DNA from: VFBF01 sp033764865
Lineage (GTDB): Bacteria; Pseudomonadota; Alphaproteobacteria; Caulobacterales; Aquidulcibacteraceae
Assembly: GCA_033764865.1 (NCBI GenBank)
Contig: JANRIM010000027.1
Location: 1-19,495 of the forward strand
DNA length: 19,495 bases
Direction of reading: 5' to 3'
The notes beneath the pieces are model-generated. The model was given only the letters and a program-made list of their open reading frames with translations, had not been told where the DNA came from and ran no database searches. A program made the translations under genes and the position numbers. Each line of letters begins with the position of its first letter. Within the stretch, counting starts at the first letter, position 1. Shown here one piece after another: positions 7,742 to 14,924 of the stretch.

Positions 7742-8710
7742 ATGATCGAGATCTACCAGCGCGATGCGACCGGCGAGGTCGGCAAGGTGATCGACTGCGC
7801 CATCGCGCTGACCCAGAAGGGCCTTGTCTGGATCGACCTGGACGATCCCACGGAAGCGGAGGAATTGCAGGTCGAGGCGGCGCTGGGCGTCGACGTGCTC
7901 ACGGCGTTCGAACGGCGCGCCTACGAGGACTCCGCCCGGTTCTACGAGGAGAACGGCGCCCTCTACCTGACCGTGACCCTGCTCGCGCGGCGCGACGACG
8001 GGCCGTTCCGCGCCGACGCCGTCACCTTCATCCTTACCGACGCCGGCACGCTCGTCACCGTACGCCAGATCCATCCCCGCGCCTTCTCCATCGGCCAGGG
8101 GCGGTCCCTCGCGCGGATCACCCAGGCCCGTGGCGGCGGCGACGTGCTGATGGCCCTGCTGGATGCGTGCGTGGAGCGGATCGCCGACCTGCTGCAGGAG
8201 AACACCGCCGCGGCGAACGCGGTTTCCCAGGAGATCTTCAACGAGCGGCGCAACGCGGCGGCGGACGTCCGCGCGACGCTGCGCACGCTCGGCCGGCTGG
8301 GCACGCTCGCCGCGCTCAGCCACGACAGCCTTTCCTCGCTCCAGCGCGCGGCCACCTTCGCGGCGCTGCATGACGCGACGGTCTACGGCCTGGAACCGGC
8401 GCGGCTCACCGCCCTGCGGCGCGACACCGAACAGCTGGAGCGCGCCATCGAGGCGTTCCAGAGCCACCTCACCTTCCTCCAGGAGGCCATGCTGGGCCTT
8501 GTCGGCGCCGCCCAGAACAACACGCTGCGGGCGCTCTCGCTGGCCACCATCGCGTTCGTGCCGCCGACTCTGATCGCGTCCATCTTCGGGATGAATTTCA
8601 CCGCCATGAGCTGGTTTCAGGCGTCCTGGGGGCCGCCCGCCGCCTTCCTCCTGATGCTGGGCGCGCCGGCGGCGCTGTTCGCCATCGCGAAGTGGCGGCG
8701 CTGGTTCTGA
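7742..8710 (+). CDS. corA: CorA-type divalent cation (Mg2+/Co2+) transporter
   Basis: A 322-aa inner-membrane channel of the CorA family. A large N-terminal cytoplasmic domain, predicted rich in helix (for example the segment around LLDACVERIADLLQENTAAA), precedes two C-terminal membrane helices (about 263-282 and 297-316). The signature GMN is at residues 283-285 in IFGMNFTAMSW, right after the first helix, as in all CorA channels. The C-terminus KWRRWF is basic and cytoplasmic. The ATG at 7742 is the first start after tRNA-Asn (62 nt away), and no strong ribosome site is seen. Longer readings of the frame run through the tRNA genes and are not real. The ion cannot be assigned; some family members carry Zn2+. 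Confidence 0.93.
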   Translation: MIEIYQRDATGEVGKVIDCAIALTQKGLVWIDLDDPTEAEELQVEAALGVDVLTAFERRAYEDSARFYEENGALYLTVTLLARRDDGPFRADAVTFILTDAGTLVTVRQIHPRAFSIGQGRSLARITQARGGGDVLMALLDACVERIADLLQENTAAANAVSQEIFNERRNAAADVRATLRTLGRLGTLAALSHDSLSSLQRAATFAALHDATVYGLEPARLTALRRDTEQLERAIEAFQSHLTFLQEAMLGLVGAAQNNTLRALSLATIAFVPPTLIASIFGMNFTAMSWFQASWGPPAAFLLMLGAPAALFAIAKWRRWF

Positions 8711-8779
8711 GGCGCTTGGGGGCCTCGCCGGGAACAGGTGCAGGGGCCGCGTCGTTGGGGCAACCAAAGGAGGCCCATC

Positions 8780-8998
8780 ATGAAGATGCTTTTGTTCGTT
8801 GCGGCTGCGCCGCTCGTCCTCGGCGCCTGCGGCACGACCGTGAGCCAGCGCGCGCTTTCCGGGGCCGCCATTGGCGCGGGGACCGGGGCCGTGGCCGGCC
8901 CCATCGGCGTGGGCACGGGTGCCGTGGTGGGCGGGGCGGTGGCCGTCGTCACGCCGGCGGACAAGGTGAACCTCGGCAAGCCCGTCTGGGATCGGTGA
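8780..8998 (+). CDS. Small glycine-zipper lipoprotein
   Basis: A 72-aa product starting MKMLLFVAAAPLVLGAC with a lipobox (VLGAC) at the end of the signal peptide, so it should be lipidated and exported. The mature part holds a glycine-zipper stretch, GAAIGAGTGAVAGPIGVGTG, continuing as AVVGGAVAVV, then a short polar tail. An ideal AAAGGAGG ribosome site ends 6 nt before the ATG at 8780, which fixes the start against an in-frame upstream GTG/ATG option. It lies 69 nt after corA. Glycine-zipper lipoproteins of this size are common envelope proteins; the role is unknown, and a link to CorA is only positional. Confidence 0.82.
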   Translation: MKMLLFVAAAPLVLGACGTTVSQRALSGAAIGAGTGAVAGPIGVGTGAVVGGAVAVVTPADKVNLGKPVWDR

Positions 8999-9055
8999 CG
9001 CGGGCCGGGGCCTGCGCCTGAAACGGACGCGGCGTTGACGAGACGGCCGTGGGCG

Positions 9056-9592
9056 ATGCATGACGCCACGCCCATGGCCGCCCTTGAATTCACCCGCCGC
9101 TACGCGATGGCGCACCGGTTCCTGTCGGACGTGTCGCCGAAGTGCATGACGCCCCACGGCCACAACGAGACGGTTGTCGTGCGTCTCGCGCCGGCAAGCC
9201 CGTTCCAGTTCGGCGCGGGCAACATGGACGCGCCCTTCGAAGCCGCGAAGGGCCGCTGGAAGGCCTGGATCGACGACCACGTCGATCACGCGTTCATGCT
9301 GAACGCCGCAGACCCGCTCATCGGCTGGTTCCGCGCGCACGAGCCCGCCCGTCTGCCACGGCTGATGACCTTCGACGGCGACCCCACCACCGAGGCGCTC
9401 GCAGCCGTGTTCTGGCTGAAACTCGATGCGTTCCTCACGGCGGACGACCTGCCCTTTTCGGTGGCCGAAGTCCGCGTCGAGGAAACGCCCACCAACGCCG
9501 TGGTCCTCACCCGCGACGGGTTCGATCCGCACTCATGCGGGCTTCGCGCGTCGTGGCCGCACCGGCCCGACTTCTCGATCAACGATTTCTGA
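9056..9592 (+). CDS. 6-pyruvoyl-tetrahydropterin synthase / QueD-like enzyme
   Basis: Pterin-family enzyme of the PTPS/6-carboxy-tetrahydropterin synthase fold, acting on dihydroneopterin triphosphate in the family's known members. From the start at 9056 (178 aa), the zinc ligands are H20 (AMAHRF) and H34/H36 (TPHGHNE). The catalytic cysteine is C30 (SPKC), the catalytic Asp-His pair is D77-H78 (VDHAFMLN), and the substrate-holding glutamate is E143 (VEETPTNAVV). PTTEALA matches the usual PT.E.LA. It is longer than E. coli QueD (about 120 aa), with insertions around residues 44-70 and a C-terminal extension. No queC, queE or folE is adjacent, so a role in queuosine rather than another pterin route is not shown. 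ATG 9074 is an alternative start. It is convergent with the P450 gene. Confidence 0.82.
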   Translation: MHDATPMAALEFTRRYAMAHRFLSDVSPKCMTPHGHNETVVVRLAPASPFQFGAGNMDAPFEAAKGRWKAWIDDHVDHAFMLNAADPLIGWFRAHEPARLPRLMTFDGDPTTEALAAVFWLKLDAFLTADDLPFSVAEVRVEETPTNAVVLTRDGFDPHSCGLRASWPHRPDFSINDF

Positions 9593-9616
9593 CCCGCGCG
9601 CAGGTCTTGCGGGTCA
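9590..9616. terminator. Shared hairpin covering both convergent stop codons
   Basis: TGACCCGC / GCGGGTCA form a perfect 8-bp inverted repeat with an 11-nt loop. The left arm begins with the TGA of the pterin enzyme, and the right arm is the TGA of the P450 on the other strand. It can fold in both transcripts. No clear U-tract follows on either side, so if it terminates transcription it is not a classic intrinsic site. Confidence 0.45.
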
Positions 9617-10930
9617 CCGCATGCGGTAGCGCACCGGCAGCGCCTTCAGGCCCGACACGAAGTTGGAGCGGGTCTTGCGCGGCGCGCCCGCCAGTTCGAT
9701 CTCGTCGAGGCGCGGCAGCAGTTCCTGGAACAGCGCCCGGATTTCCATCCGCGCCAGATGCATGCCCAGGCACAGGTGCGCGCCGTAGCCGAACGCCACC
9801 TGACGCTTGACGTCCCGGTCCACGCGGAAGGCGAAGGGGTCCTCGAACACCTCCTCGTCGCGATTGCCGCTCGGGTAATGCAGGCAGAGCGCGTCGCCGG
9901 CGCGGATCGTCTTGCCGCGCAGCGTGTAGTCCTCGACCGCGGTCCGCATGAAGTGCTGCACGGGCGTGGACCAGCGCAGCATCTCCTCCACCGCGTTCGG
10001 CAACAGCGACATGTCCGCGCGGAGCTTGGCGAGTTCCGCCGGGTTGCGGATCAGCTGCAATAGGCCCGCCGACGTGGTGCTGGAGGTGGTGTCGTGGCCG
10101 GCGGTGGCGATGATCACGTAGTAGCTCATGGCCTCGCGATCGCCGATGGGCGCCCCGTCGATCATGCCGTTGGCGATCACGGAGGCCACGTCGTCCCTCG
10201 GATTGGCGCGCCGGTCCGCCGTCAGCGCCCCGAAGTACTGGAACAGCACCTGCGCGGTCTGGAACAGATCGACGGCGGGCCCCTCGGCGCCGGTATAGCT
10301 CGCACCCTGGGCGGCGCGGTCGGTCTCCTTCACGACGTCGGGATCGGCGGGGCCGAAGATTTCCTGCGTGAGCTTGAGCATGAAGGGCTCGTCCGAGGCG
10401 GGCACGCCGAGGATCTCCATGATCACGCGCAGCGGATACCAGACCGCCACCTCCTTCACGAAATCGCACTCGCCGCCGAGGTCGGCCATGCGGTCCACGT
10501 GGGCCTTGGCGATCTCGCCGATGCGGGCGTCGAGCTTCTTCAGGTTGGGCGGCATGAACCACCCCTGCGTGAGCGCGCGCAGCTTCATGTGCACCGGATC
10601 GTCGAGATCGACGAGCGTGCGGAACAGGTGGGTGTCGCCCGTCACGGACTTCACCCACTCCTCGCCTTCGATGGGCGAGAGGTAGGTGCGCAGCCGGTTG
10701 ACGAAGACGTCGGCGCGCTTCTCCACCTCCAGGATGTCGGCGTGCTTGGTGATCGACCAGAACGGGCGGAAGCCCTGCGGCTCCATGAAGCGCACGGGAT
10801 CGTCACGGCGCAGGATCGTGAACAGCGCGTGGATCTCGTCTTCTTCGGCGTAGAGGTCCGGATTGACGATCGCGTCGTCGATGCGGGCGCGGGAGTAGCC
10901 GGGGAATTTGGTGGACGCGCCGTCAGCCAT
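9614..10930 (-). CDS. Cytochrome P450
   Basis: A soluble bacterial P450 of 438 aa that would hydroxylate a small hydrophobic substrate using electrons from a ferredoxin. The heme-binding loop FGYGAHLCLGMHLA places the thiolate at about C387. The I-helix oxygen-activation motif AGHDTT ends at about residue 282, and the K-helix EEMLR gives the ExxR pair. The C-terminus TRSNFVSGLKALPVRYRMR resembles actinobacterial and alphaproteobacterial steroid- or terpene-oxidising P450s. The start MADGASTKFPG follows a GAGGGAG ribosome site; a frame 17 codons longer is less likely. No ferredoxin or reductase lies nearby. Downstream of the acyl-CoA dehydrogenase and a membrane protein on the same strand, it may share their lipid or terpenoid-type role. 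The substrate is unknown. Confidence 0.95.
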   Translation of the reverse strand: MADGASTKFPGYSRARIDDAIVNPDLYAEEDEIHALFTILRRDDPVRFMEPQGFRPFWSITKHADILEVEKRADVFVNRLRTYLSPIEGEEWVKSVTGDTHLFRTLVDLDDPVHMKLRALTQGWFMPPNLKKLDARIGEIAKAHVDRMADLGGECDFVKEVAVWYPLRVIMEILGVPASDEPFMLKLTQEIFGPADPDVVKETDRAAQGASYTGAEGPAVDLFQTAQVLFQYFGALTADRRANPRDDVASVIANGMIDGAPIGDREAMSYYVIIATAGHDTTSSTTSAGLLQLIRNPAELAKLRADMSLLPNAVEEMLRWSTPVQHFMRTAVEDYTLRGKTIRAGDALCLHYPSGNRDEEVFEDPFAFRVDRDVKRQVAFGYGAHLCLGMHLARMEIRALFQELLPRLDEIELAGAPRKTRSNFVSGLKALPVRYRMR

Positions 10931-11045
10931 GGTCTCGCTCCCTCGCCTGCACGATGGGCGCCGTCGGGGGCGCTTCTTCATCGAGCGCCAGCCTAGCGCA
11001 TAGCGGCCACGGGGTCAGCGGCGCCGTTGCGTCAAGGCGCCCGGC

Positions 11046-11456
11046 CTAGACGGACAGCCAAAGCGACAGGATCACCGCGCCCATGAAAAACTCCACGCCC
11101 ACCGCGACCCGGTGATATGGCGTGTCTGTTCCGTCGAGCGCCATGGACGCCACGCGCGCGAGCCCGGTCCCGATCCACATGAGGCCGCACACCGTGACCG
11201 CCCCGAGCGCAAGCCCGATCACCGGCGCACCGCCCAGCGCCGTCACGCCGAGGAGATGGGCGCCCACGAACACGAGCCCCGCCGCCTGCGAGGCGAGGAA
11301 CAGGCCACCGAACGTGGCGCGAAATTCGGAGAAGCCCCCGGGGCCGTCCTCGCGCAGACGCACCAGCCGCGCCGCCCAGCGTGGATCGAGCAGGCCGTAA
11401 AGCCCGATCGCCGCGCCGAACGCGAGACCCGCCAACGAGAGCAACGCTGTCGCCAT
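11046..11456 (-). CDS. Four-helix membrane protein, DUF4345-like
   Basis: A 136-aa integral membrane protein with four predicted helices at about 4-23, 48-69, 78-99 and 117-135. Short polar loops include LREDGPGGFSEFRATFGG and ALDGTDTPYHR. The FRATFGG entry into helix 2 is the kind of motif seen in DUF4345 proteins, which have no known function. It starts 48 nt after the acyl-CoA dehydrogenase stop and ends 115 nt before the P450 start on the same strand, so all three may be co-transcribed, though a strong hairpin lies between the first two. The family call is by eye and uncertain. Confidence 0.75.
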   Translation of the reverse strand: MATALLSLAGLAFGAAIGLYGLLDPRWAARLVRLREDGPGGFSEFRATFGGLFLASQAAGLVFVGAHLLGVTALGGAPVIGLALGAVTVCGLMWIGTGLARVASMALDGTDTPYHRVAVGVEFFMGAVILSLWLSV

Positions 11457-11468
11457 CGCGCCATGCGT

Positions 11469-11493
11469 CCCGGCCGGCGCCGAGCCGGCCGGG
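11469..11493 (-). terminator. Strong GC hairpin after the acyl-CoA dehydrogenase gene
   Basis: CCCGGCCGGC and GCCGGCCGGG form a perfect 10-bp stem around a 5-nt loop, starting 11 nt past the acyl-CoA dehydrogenase stop. There is no U-tract on the minus strand, so it is more likely an mRNA 3'-end stabiliser or partial terminator than a classic intrinsic terminator. Confidence 0.55.
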
Positions 11494-11504
11494 TCGCGCC
11501 TTGC

Positions 11505-12800
11505 CTAACGGGCGCCGGGCACGTGCAGACGGCCCTCGGCCTCCGCGCGCTCGCGCGCTTCCGTGCCGGCGTGCTTGCCGAGTTCGAGGCGGGCGATGGT
11601 TCGGCAGTGCACTTCATCGGGACCGTCCGCGAGGCGCAGCGTGCGCTGATGGGCGTACATGGACGCGAGGCCGAAGTCCTCGCTCACGCCGCCGCCGCCG
11701 TGCGCCTGGATGGCGTCGTCGATCACCTTCAGCGCGATGCGCGGGGCCGCCACCTTGATCATGGCGATCTCGGCGCGGGCCACCTTGTTGCCCACCGTGT
11801 CCATCATGTACGCGGCCTTCAGGCACAGGAGGCGCGTCATCTCGATGTCGATGCGCGCCTCTGCGATGCGCTGCTCCCAAACGGAGTGGTCGGACAAGAG
11901 CTTTCCGAACGCCTTGCGCGTCAGCAGGCGTTTGCACATCAACTCCAGCGCCCGCTCCGCCACGCCGATGGTGCGCATGCAGTGGTGGATGCGGCCGGGG
12001 CCAAGGCGCCCCTGCGCGATTTCGAAGCCGCGGCCTTCGCCCCAGATGATGTTCTCCGCCGGCACGCGGACGTCCTTCAGCTCCACCTCGAAGTGGCCGT
12101 GGGGCGCATCGTCGTAGCCGAACACGTGCAGCGGACGGATGAGCGTGACGCCCTTGGCGTCGAGCGGCACGAGGATCTGCGACTGCTGGGTGTAGGACTT
12201 CGCGTCGGGGTCGGTCTTGCCCATGACGATGGCGACCTTGCAGCGCGGAGCGCCCACGCCGGACGAACACCACTTGCGGCCGTTGATCACGTAGTCGTCG
12301 CCGTCGCGGCGGATTTCGGTCTGGATGTTGGTGGCGTCGGAGGAGGCCACCGCCGGCTCCGTCATCAGGAAGGCGGAGCGGATCTCGCCGTTCATCAACG
12401 GCTTCAGCCACTTGTCCTTCTGCGCGCGGGTGCCGTAGCGGTGCAGCACTTCCATGTTGCCGGTGTCGGGCGCCGAGCAGTTGAACACTTCCGAGGCGAA
12501 ACCCACGCGGCCCAGCGTCTCCGCGATCGCGGAGTACGTGACGTTGGAGAGCCCCGGGCCCTCGAATTCGAACGTGTCGTCCACGTGCGCGGCGCCATGC
12601 GACGGCGGCATGAACATGTTCCAAAGGCCCTCGGCCTTGGCCTTCTTCTTCAGGTCCTCCACCACGGGGATGACCTTCCAGCGCTCCCCCGCCCGGTCCT
12701 GGGCCTGGTAGGTGGGAACGGCCGGGATGATGTGTTCGTCCATGAACTTCTGGACCCGACCGATCCAGTGCTTCGTGGTCTCGTCATGCTCGAAAATCAT
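11505..12800 (-). CDS. Acyl-CoA dehydrogenase (ACAD10/11-like)
   Basis: A 431-aa FAD enzyme that introduces the alpha-beta double bond into an acyl-CoA. Domains in order are: N-terminal helical region (MIFEHDETTKHWIGRVQKFM); middle beta domain with the FAD/substrate signature AFLMTEPAVASSDATN; and C-terminal helical domain with AIQAHGGGGVSEDF. The active-site segment reads RLADGPDEVH, typical of the ACAD10/11-like branch. D392 stands where medium-chain enzymes have the catalytic glutamate (YEGT). The start at 12800 follows GAGGAGAGG, an excellent ribosome site; a frame 30 codons longer is rejected. It heads a minus-strand run with a membrane protein and a P450, and is divergent from the GNAT gene. 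Some ACAD11-like enzymes act on 4-hydroxy acids; the chain specificity here is unknown. Confidence 0.95.
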   Translation of the reverse strand: MIFEHDETTKHWIGRVQKFMDEHIIPAVPTYQAQDRAGERWKVIPVVEDLKKKAKAEGLWNMFMPPSHGAAHVDDTFEFEGPGLSNVTYSAIAETLGRVGFASEVFNCSAPDTGNMEVLHRYGTRAQKDKWLKPLMNGEIRSAFLMTEPAVASSDATNIQTEIRRDGDDYVINGRKWCSSGVGAPRCKVAIVMGKTDPDAKSYTQQSQILVPLDAKGVTLIRPLHVFGYDDAPHGHFEVELKDVRVPAENIIWGEGRGFEIAQGRLGPGRIHHCMRTIGVAERALELMCKRLLTRKAFGKLLSDHSVWEQRIAEARIDIEMTRLLCLKAAYMMDTVGNKVARAEIAMIKVAAPRIALKVIDDAIQAHGGGGVSEDFGLASMYAHQRTLRLADGPDEVHCRTIARLELGKHAGTEARERAEAEGRLHVPGAR

Positions 12801-12930
12801 CGCGGCCTCTCCTCGGTCCGTTGCGTTTCCCTGATGTCCGCGCACGGTATCGGGGCTGTCTGGCGAGAGCAATCGCGCCGTGGCGGACAATCGGGTGGAC
12901 GCAGCGTCATGCGGCGGCTACCTCGCGGCC

Positions 12931-13506
12931 ATGCAGCTTGACCATATCGCCATGGTGGACGCCCACGTGCGGCTGGAGCCGCTGACCCCAGACCATCGCG
13001 AGCCCCTCCGCGGCCCGGCGATGGCCGATCCGGACACCTGGCGCTGGTGGCCCCGTGACGTGCCGGGCGCGGGGTGGGACGCCACGGTGGACTGGCAGCT
13101 CGCCGAGCAGGCCGCCGGCCGCTGGCTCCTCTACACGGTGTTCGCGCCCGATGGCCGCGCCGTCGGGCAATCCTGCTACCTCGCGCTGCGGCCCGAACAC
13201 GCCAGCGTCGAGATCGGCGGCACATGGTATGGCCCCGATGCGCGCGGCGGCGCCATCAACCCCGCCAGCAAGCGGTTGCTGTTCGGCCACGCGTTCGCCT
13301 GCGGCGCAGAGCGGGTGGAGCAAAAGACCGATGCGCTCAACGCGCGCTCGCGCGCGGCGATGGAGAAGATGGGCGCAACGTTCGAGGGCGTCCACCGCCG
13401 CCACATGCGCCGCCCCGACGGGAGCTGGCGCGACACGGCCTGGTACTCCGTGATCCGGCCCGAGTGGCCGGCGGTGAAGGCGCGCCTCGACGCCCGGCTG
13501 GGCTGA
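12931..13506 (+). CDS. GNAT-family N-acetyltransferase (RimJ/RimL-like)
   Basis: A 191-aa acetyl-CoA-dependent acetyltransferase. HVRLEPLTPDHREPL at the N-terminus, IGGTWYGPDARGGAINPASKRLLFGHAF in two parts (the substrate strand and the acetyl-CoA-binding helix) and TDALNARSRAAMEKMGATFEG match the RimJ/RimL-type pattern in which a host protein or small amine is the acceptor. The start is uncertain: ATG 12931 is used, ATG 12952 begins close to the conserved HVRLEPL, and an in-frame GTG lies at 12880; none has a strong ribosome site. It is divergent from the acyl-CoA dehydrogenase, with a 130-nt gap in which I see no convincing promoter. It ends 8 nt from the convergent HTH gene. The substrate is unknown. 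Confidence 0.88.
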   Translation: MQLDHIAMVDAHVRLEPLTPDHREPLRGPAMADPDTWRWWPRDVPGAGWDATVDWQLAEQAAGRWLLYTVFAPDGRAVGQSCYLALRPEHASVEIGGTWYGPDARGGAINPASKRLLFGHAFACGAERVEQKTDALNARSRAAMEKMGATFEGVHRRHMRRPDGSWRDTAWYSVIRPEWPAVKARLDARLG

Positions 13507-13514
13507 CACGGGCC

Positions 13515-13754
13515 TCAAGGGTCGTCGCCCGCTTCCGGCGGGGGCTCCGGCCCCGGTGCGTAGTCGAGGATGTCGCCGGGCTTGCAGTTGAGCGCAGAGC
13601 ACAACCTGGCCAGCGTATCGAACCGCACGCCCTTCACCTTGCCGGTGCGCAGCAGCGACAGGTTCGCCTCCGTGATCCCGATCTCGGCGGCGAGTTCCTT
13701 CGCGCGCTTCTTGCGCAGGGCGAGCATCACATCGAGGCGGACGATGACGGGCAC
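13515..13754 (-). CDS. Cro/CI-type HTH regulator (YozG-like)
   Basis: A 79-aa DNA-binding protein that is almost only a helix-turn-helix domain: VRLDVMLALRKKRAKELAAEIGI, then TEANLSLLRTGKVKGVRFDTLARLC, then SALNCKPGDILDY. The recognition helix lies around TEANLSLLRTGK. The short acidic/proline tail after residue 66 is disordered. This compact form is the type usually found beside DUF2975 membrane proteins, and here it follows two of them. It begins with GTG 3 nt after the preceding stop codon, so translation is probably coupled. A likely target is the palindrome pair at the operon's own promoter (14851-14875). This is inference from layout. Confidence 0.9.
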   Translation of the reverse strand: MPVIVRLDVMLALRKKRAKELAAEIGITEANLSLLRTGKVKGVRFDTLARLCSALNCKPGDILDYAPGPEPPPEAGDDP

Positions 13755-13757
13755 TGG

Positions 13758-14273
13758 TCAGATGATCTGGTCGGCGTCGGTCTTGATCTCGATCGCCAGC
13801 GCCCAGATCCGCCCGAACAACACCACTGCGCCGCCCAGCGCCGCCAGCACCAGCGCCCAGCCTTCCAGCGCAACGTCGAAGCCGCCGCGGCGCGCAACCC
13901 ACGCCTGCAGCGTGGGCGCCATCACCACCGCCGCGAAGCCGCTCCAGCCCATGGCCTGACCGATCGCGCCGAGGCCGGCGGCGTTGGCGGCGCTGAACAC
14001 ATCGCCATCCGCCACGCGGCCGAACACGCGGTGCGCACTCCACAACGCGCCGAGCAGGATGATCATGGGAAGCGCGGCGATCGCGTTGTCGCGGACGTCG
14101 GTCGCGAACGGCGCCAGTCCGTGGCCGCTGCGCGCCAGCCGCAGGAGCGGGCCGACGAGGATATCCCCCACCACGCTCACCGCCGCGAGCACAAGCAGGA
14201 TCAGCGCGATGGTCTGCGCCTCGCGGCCGCGCCGGCGGACGTCGCTTGCATCGATGGTCTCCGCGAAGGTCAT
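13758..14273 (-). CDS. DUF2975-type membrane protein, second copy
   Basis: A 171-aa inner-membrane protein with four predicted helices at about 21-42, 66-86, 105-125 and 138-160. The segment RVADGDVFSAANAAGLGAIGQAM (between helices 2 and 3, in two parts) and the C-terminal IKTDADQII match the DUF2975 pattern. It shares with the upstream gene the framework G-[DE]-V-[WF], LG-x-[IV]-G-x-A, W..F and APTL..WV, so the two are tandem paralogues. It starts 12 nt after that gene, with GGGAGG as ribosome site. Function is unknown; proximity to an HTH gene is the family's usual context. Confidence 0.82.
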   Translation of the reverse strand: MTFAETIDASDVRRRGREAQTIALILLVLAAVSVVGDILVGPLLRLARSGHGLAPFATDVRDNAIAALPMIILLGALWSAHRVFGRVADGDVFSAANAAGLGAIGQAMGWSGFAAVVMAPTLQAWVARRGGFDVALEGWALVLAALGGAVVLFGRIWALAIEIKTDADQII

Positions 14274-14285
14274 CGGCCCGCCTCC

Positions 14286-14816
14286 CTAGACGATCTCGTC
14301 GTTTTCCGCCTTCAGCGCGGCGGCCACTTCCACGACGTTGCGCACCACGCGCGCGATCAGCGTCAGCATGAGGCCGAGGCCGGCGAGCGCGAGATACCCG
14401 GGGTCCCAGTCGGCGCGCATCATGGGCGATCCGCGCACCCACTCGATGAGCGTCGGCGCCACGAAGATGGCCAGGAACGCCGCCCACACCAGCGCGTCGC
14501 CGACGCGGCCGAGCAGCTGCATGGTGGCCGGGCCCCAGACCTCGCCCTTCGCGAGGCGGCCGAGATACACCCGCGTTTCCGCGAGCCCCCAGATGAGCGC
14601 GATGGCGGGCGTGGCCTCCAGCAGGTTGACCGCCGCCTCCCCCGCGCCCTCGAGTAGCGAATAGTCTGGGTCGCGCGCGTTGAAGATCATGGGCTCGAAC
14701 AGGCCCCCGCCCGCCAGCACCAGCAGCGCGCCCACCAGCAGCGCCGTCGCCAGCGGCTCCAGCCGGCTGGCCTCCGCGGCGGCGCGGACGACCGCATCTT
14801 CCCATTTCCTATCCAT
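14286..14816 (-). CDS. DUF2975-type membrane protein, first copy
   Basis: A 176-aa inner-membrane protein and first gene of the minus-strand operon. Predicted helices lie at about 20-38, 63-82, 108-128 and 141-160. RLAKGEVWGPATMQLLGRVG between helices 2 and 3, APTLIEWV at the end of helix 3, and the C-terminal ALKAENDEIV are typical of DUF2975. The pre-helix N-terminus is charged (MDRKWEDAVVRAAAEASRLE). The gene has a close sigma70-like promoter with palindromes, giving a leader of about 25 nt that contains AAGGGCGG. It differs enough from its neighbour for the two to form a hetero-oligomer. Function is unknown. Confidence 0.82.
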   Translation of the reverse strand: MDRKWEDAVVRAAAEASRLEPLATALLVGALLVLAGGGLFEPMIFNARDPDYSLLEGAGEAAVNLLEATPAIALIWGLAETRVYLGRLAKGEVWGPATMQLLGRVGDALVWAAFLAIFVAPTLIEWVRGSPMMRADWDPGYLALAGLGLMLTLIARVVRNVVEVAAALKAENDEIV

Positions 14817-14848
14817 GCGCGCCGCCCTTCATGTCGCTGCGGAAAAAC

Positions 14849-14876
14849 TAATTATTGCCTGACAATAATTTGTCAA
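14849..14876 (-). promoter_or_regulatory. Promoter of the DUF2975-HTH operon
   Basis: On the minus strand, TTGACA (14876-14871), a 16-nt spacer, then TAATTA (14854-14849). The -35 is a perfect consensus and the -10 is a fair one. Transcription would start near 14842, about 26 nt before the first ATG. This is the most AT-rich patch in the window, and the palindromes below fill the spacer and overlap both elements. Confidence 0.65.
14851..14875. promoter_or_regulatory. Two overlapping palindromes, likely operator
   Basis: The first palindrome is ATTATTG-CCTGA-CAATAAT (14851-14869), with perfect 7-bp arms. The second is TGACAA-TAAT-TTGTCA (14860-14875), with perfect 6-bp arms; it shares bases with the first. 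Together they cover the -35 to -10 region of the promoter, the expected place for a repressor. The operon's own Cro/CI-type protein is the obvious candidate ligand. The sequence shows the symmetry; binding is inferred. Confidence 0.6.
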
Positions 14877-14894
14877 GCGGCGACGCCGGTATGG

Positions 14895-14909
14895 TTAAGG
14901 GTCTCGTAA
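14895..14909 (+). promoter_or_regulatory. CtrA-like half-site pair upstream of the tipF-like gene
   Basis: TTAAGGGTCTCGTAA reads as TTAA-N7-GTAA, one base off the CtrA consensus TTAA-N7-TTAA. It lies 15 nt before ATG 14925 (42 nt before the alternative ATG 14952). CtrA controls flagellar and cell-cycle genes in Caulobacterales, which would suit a tipF-type gene. A single near-match may be chance. Confidence 0.35.
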
Positions 14910-14924
14910 CGCGGAAAGCATGAC

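Noticed and set aside
7616..9532. Minus-strand open frame of 638 codons opposite corA, the lipoprotein and the pterin enzyme
   Set aside because: It covers three genes with clear motifs and part of tRNA-Asn on the plus strand; composition only.
12907..14805. Minus-strand 632-codon frame across the GNAT gene and the DUF2975 operon
   Set aside because: It is out of frame with the DUF2975 and HTH genes, which have family features, ribosome sites and tight spacing.
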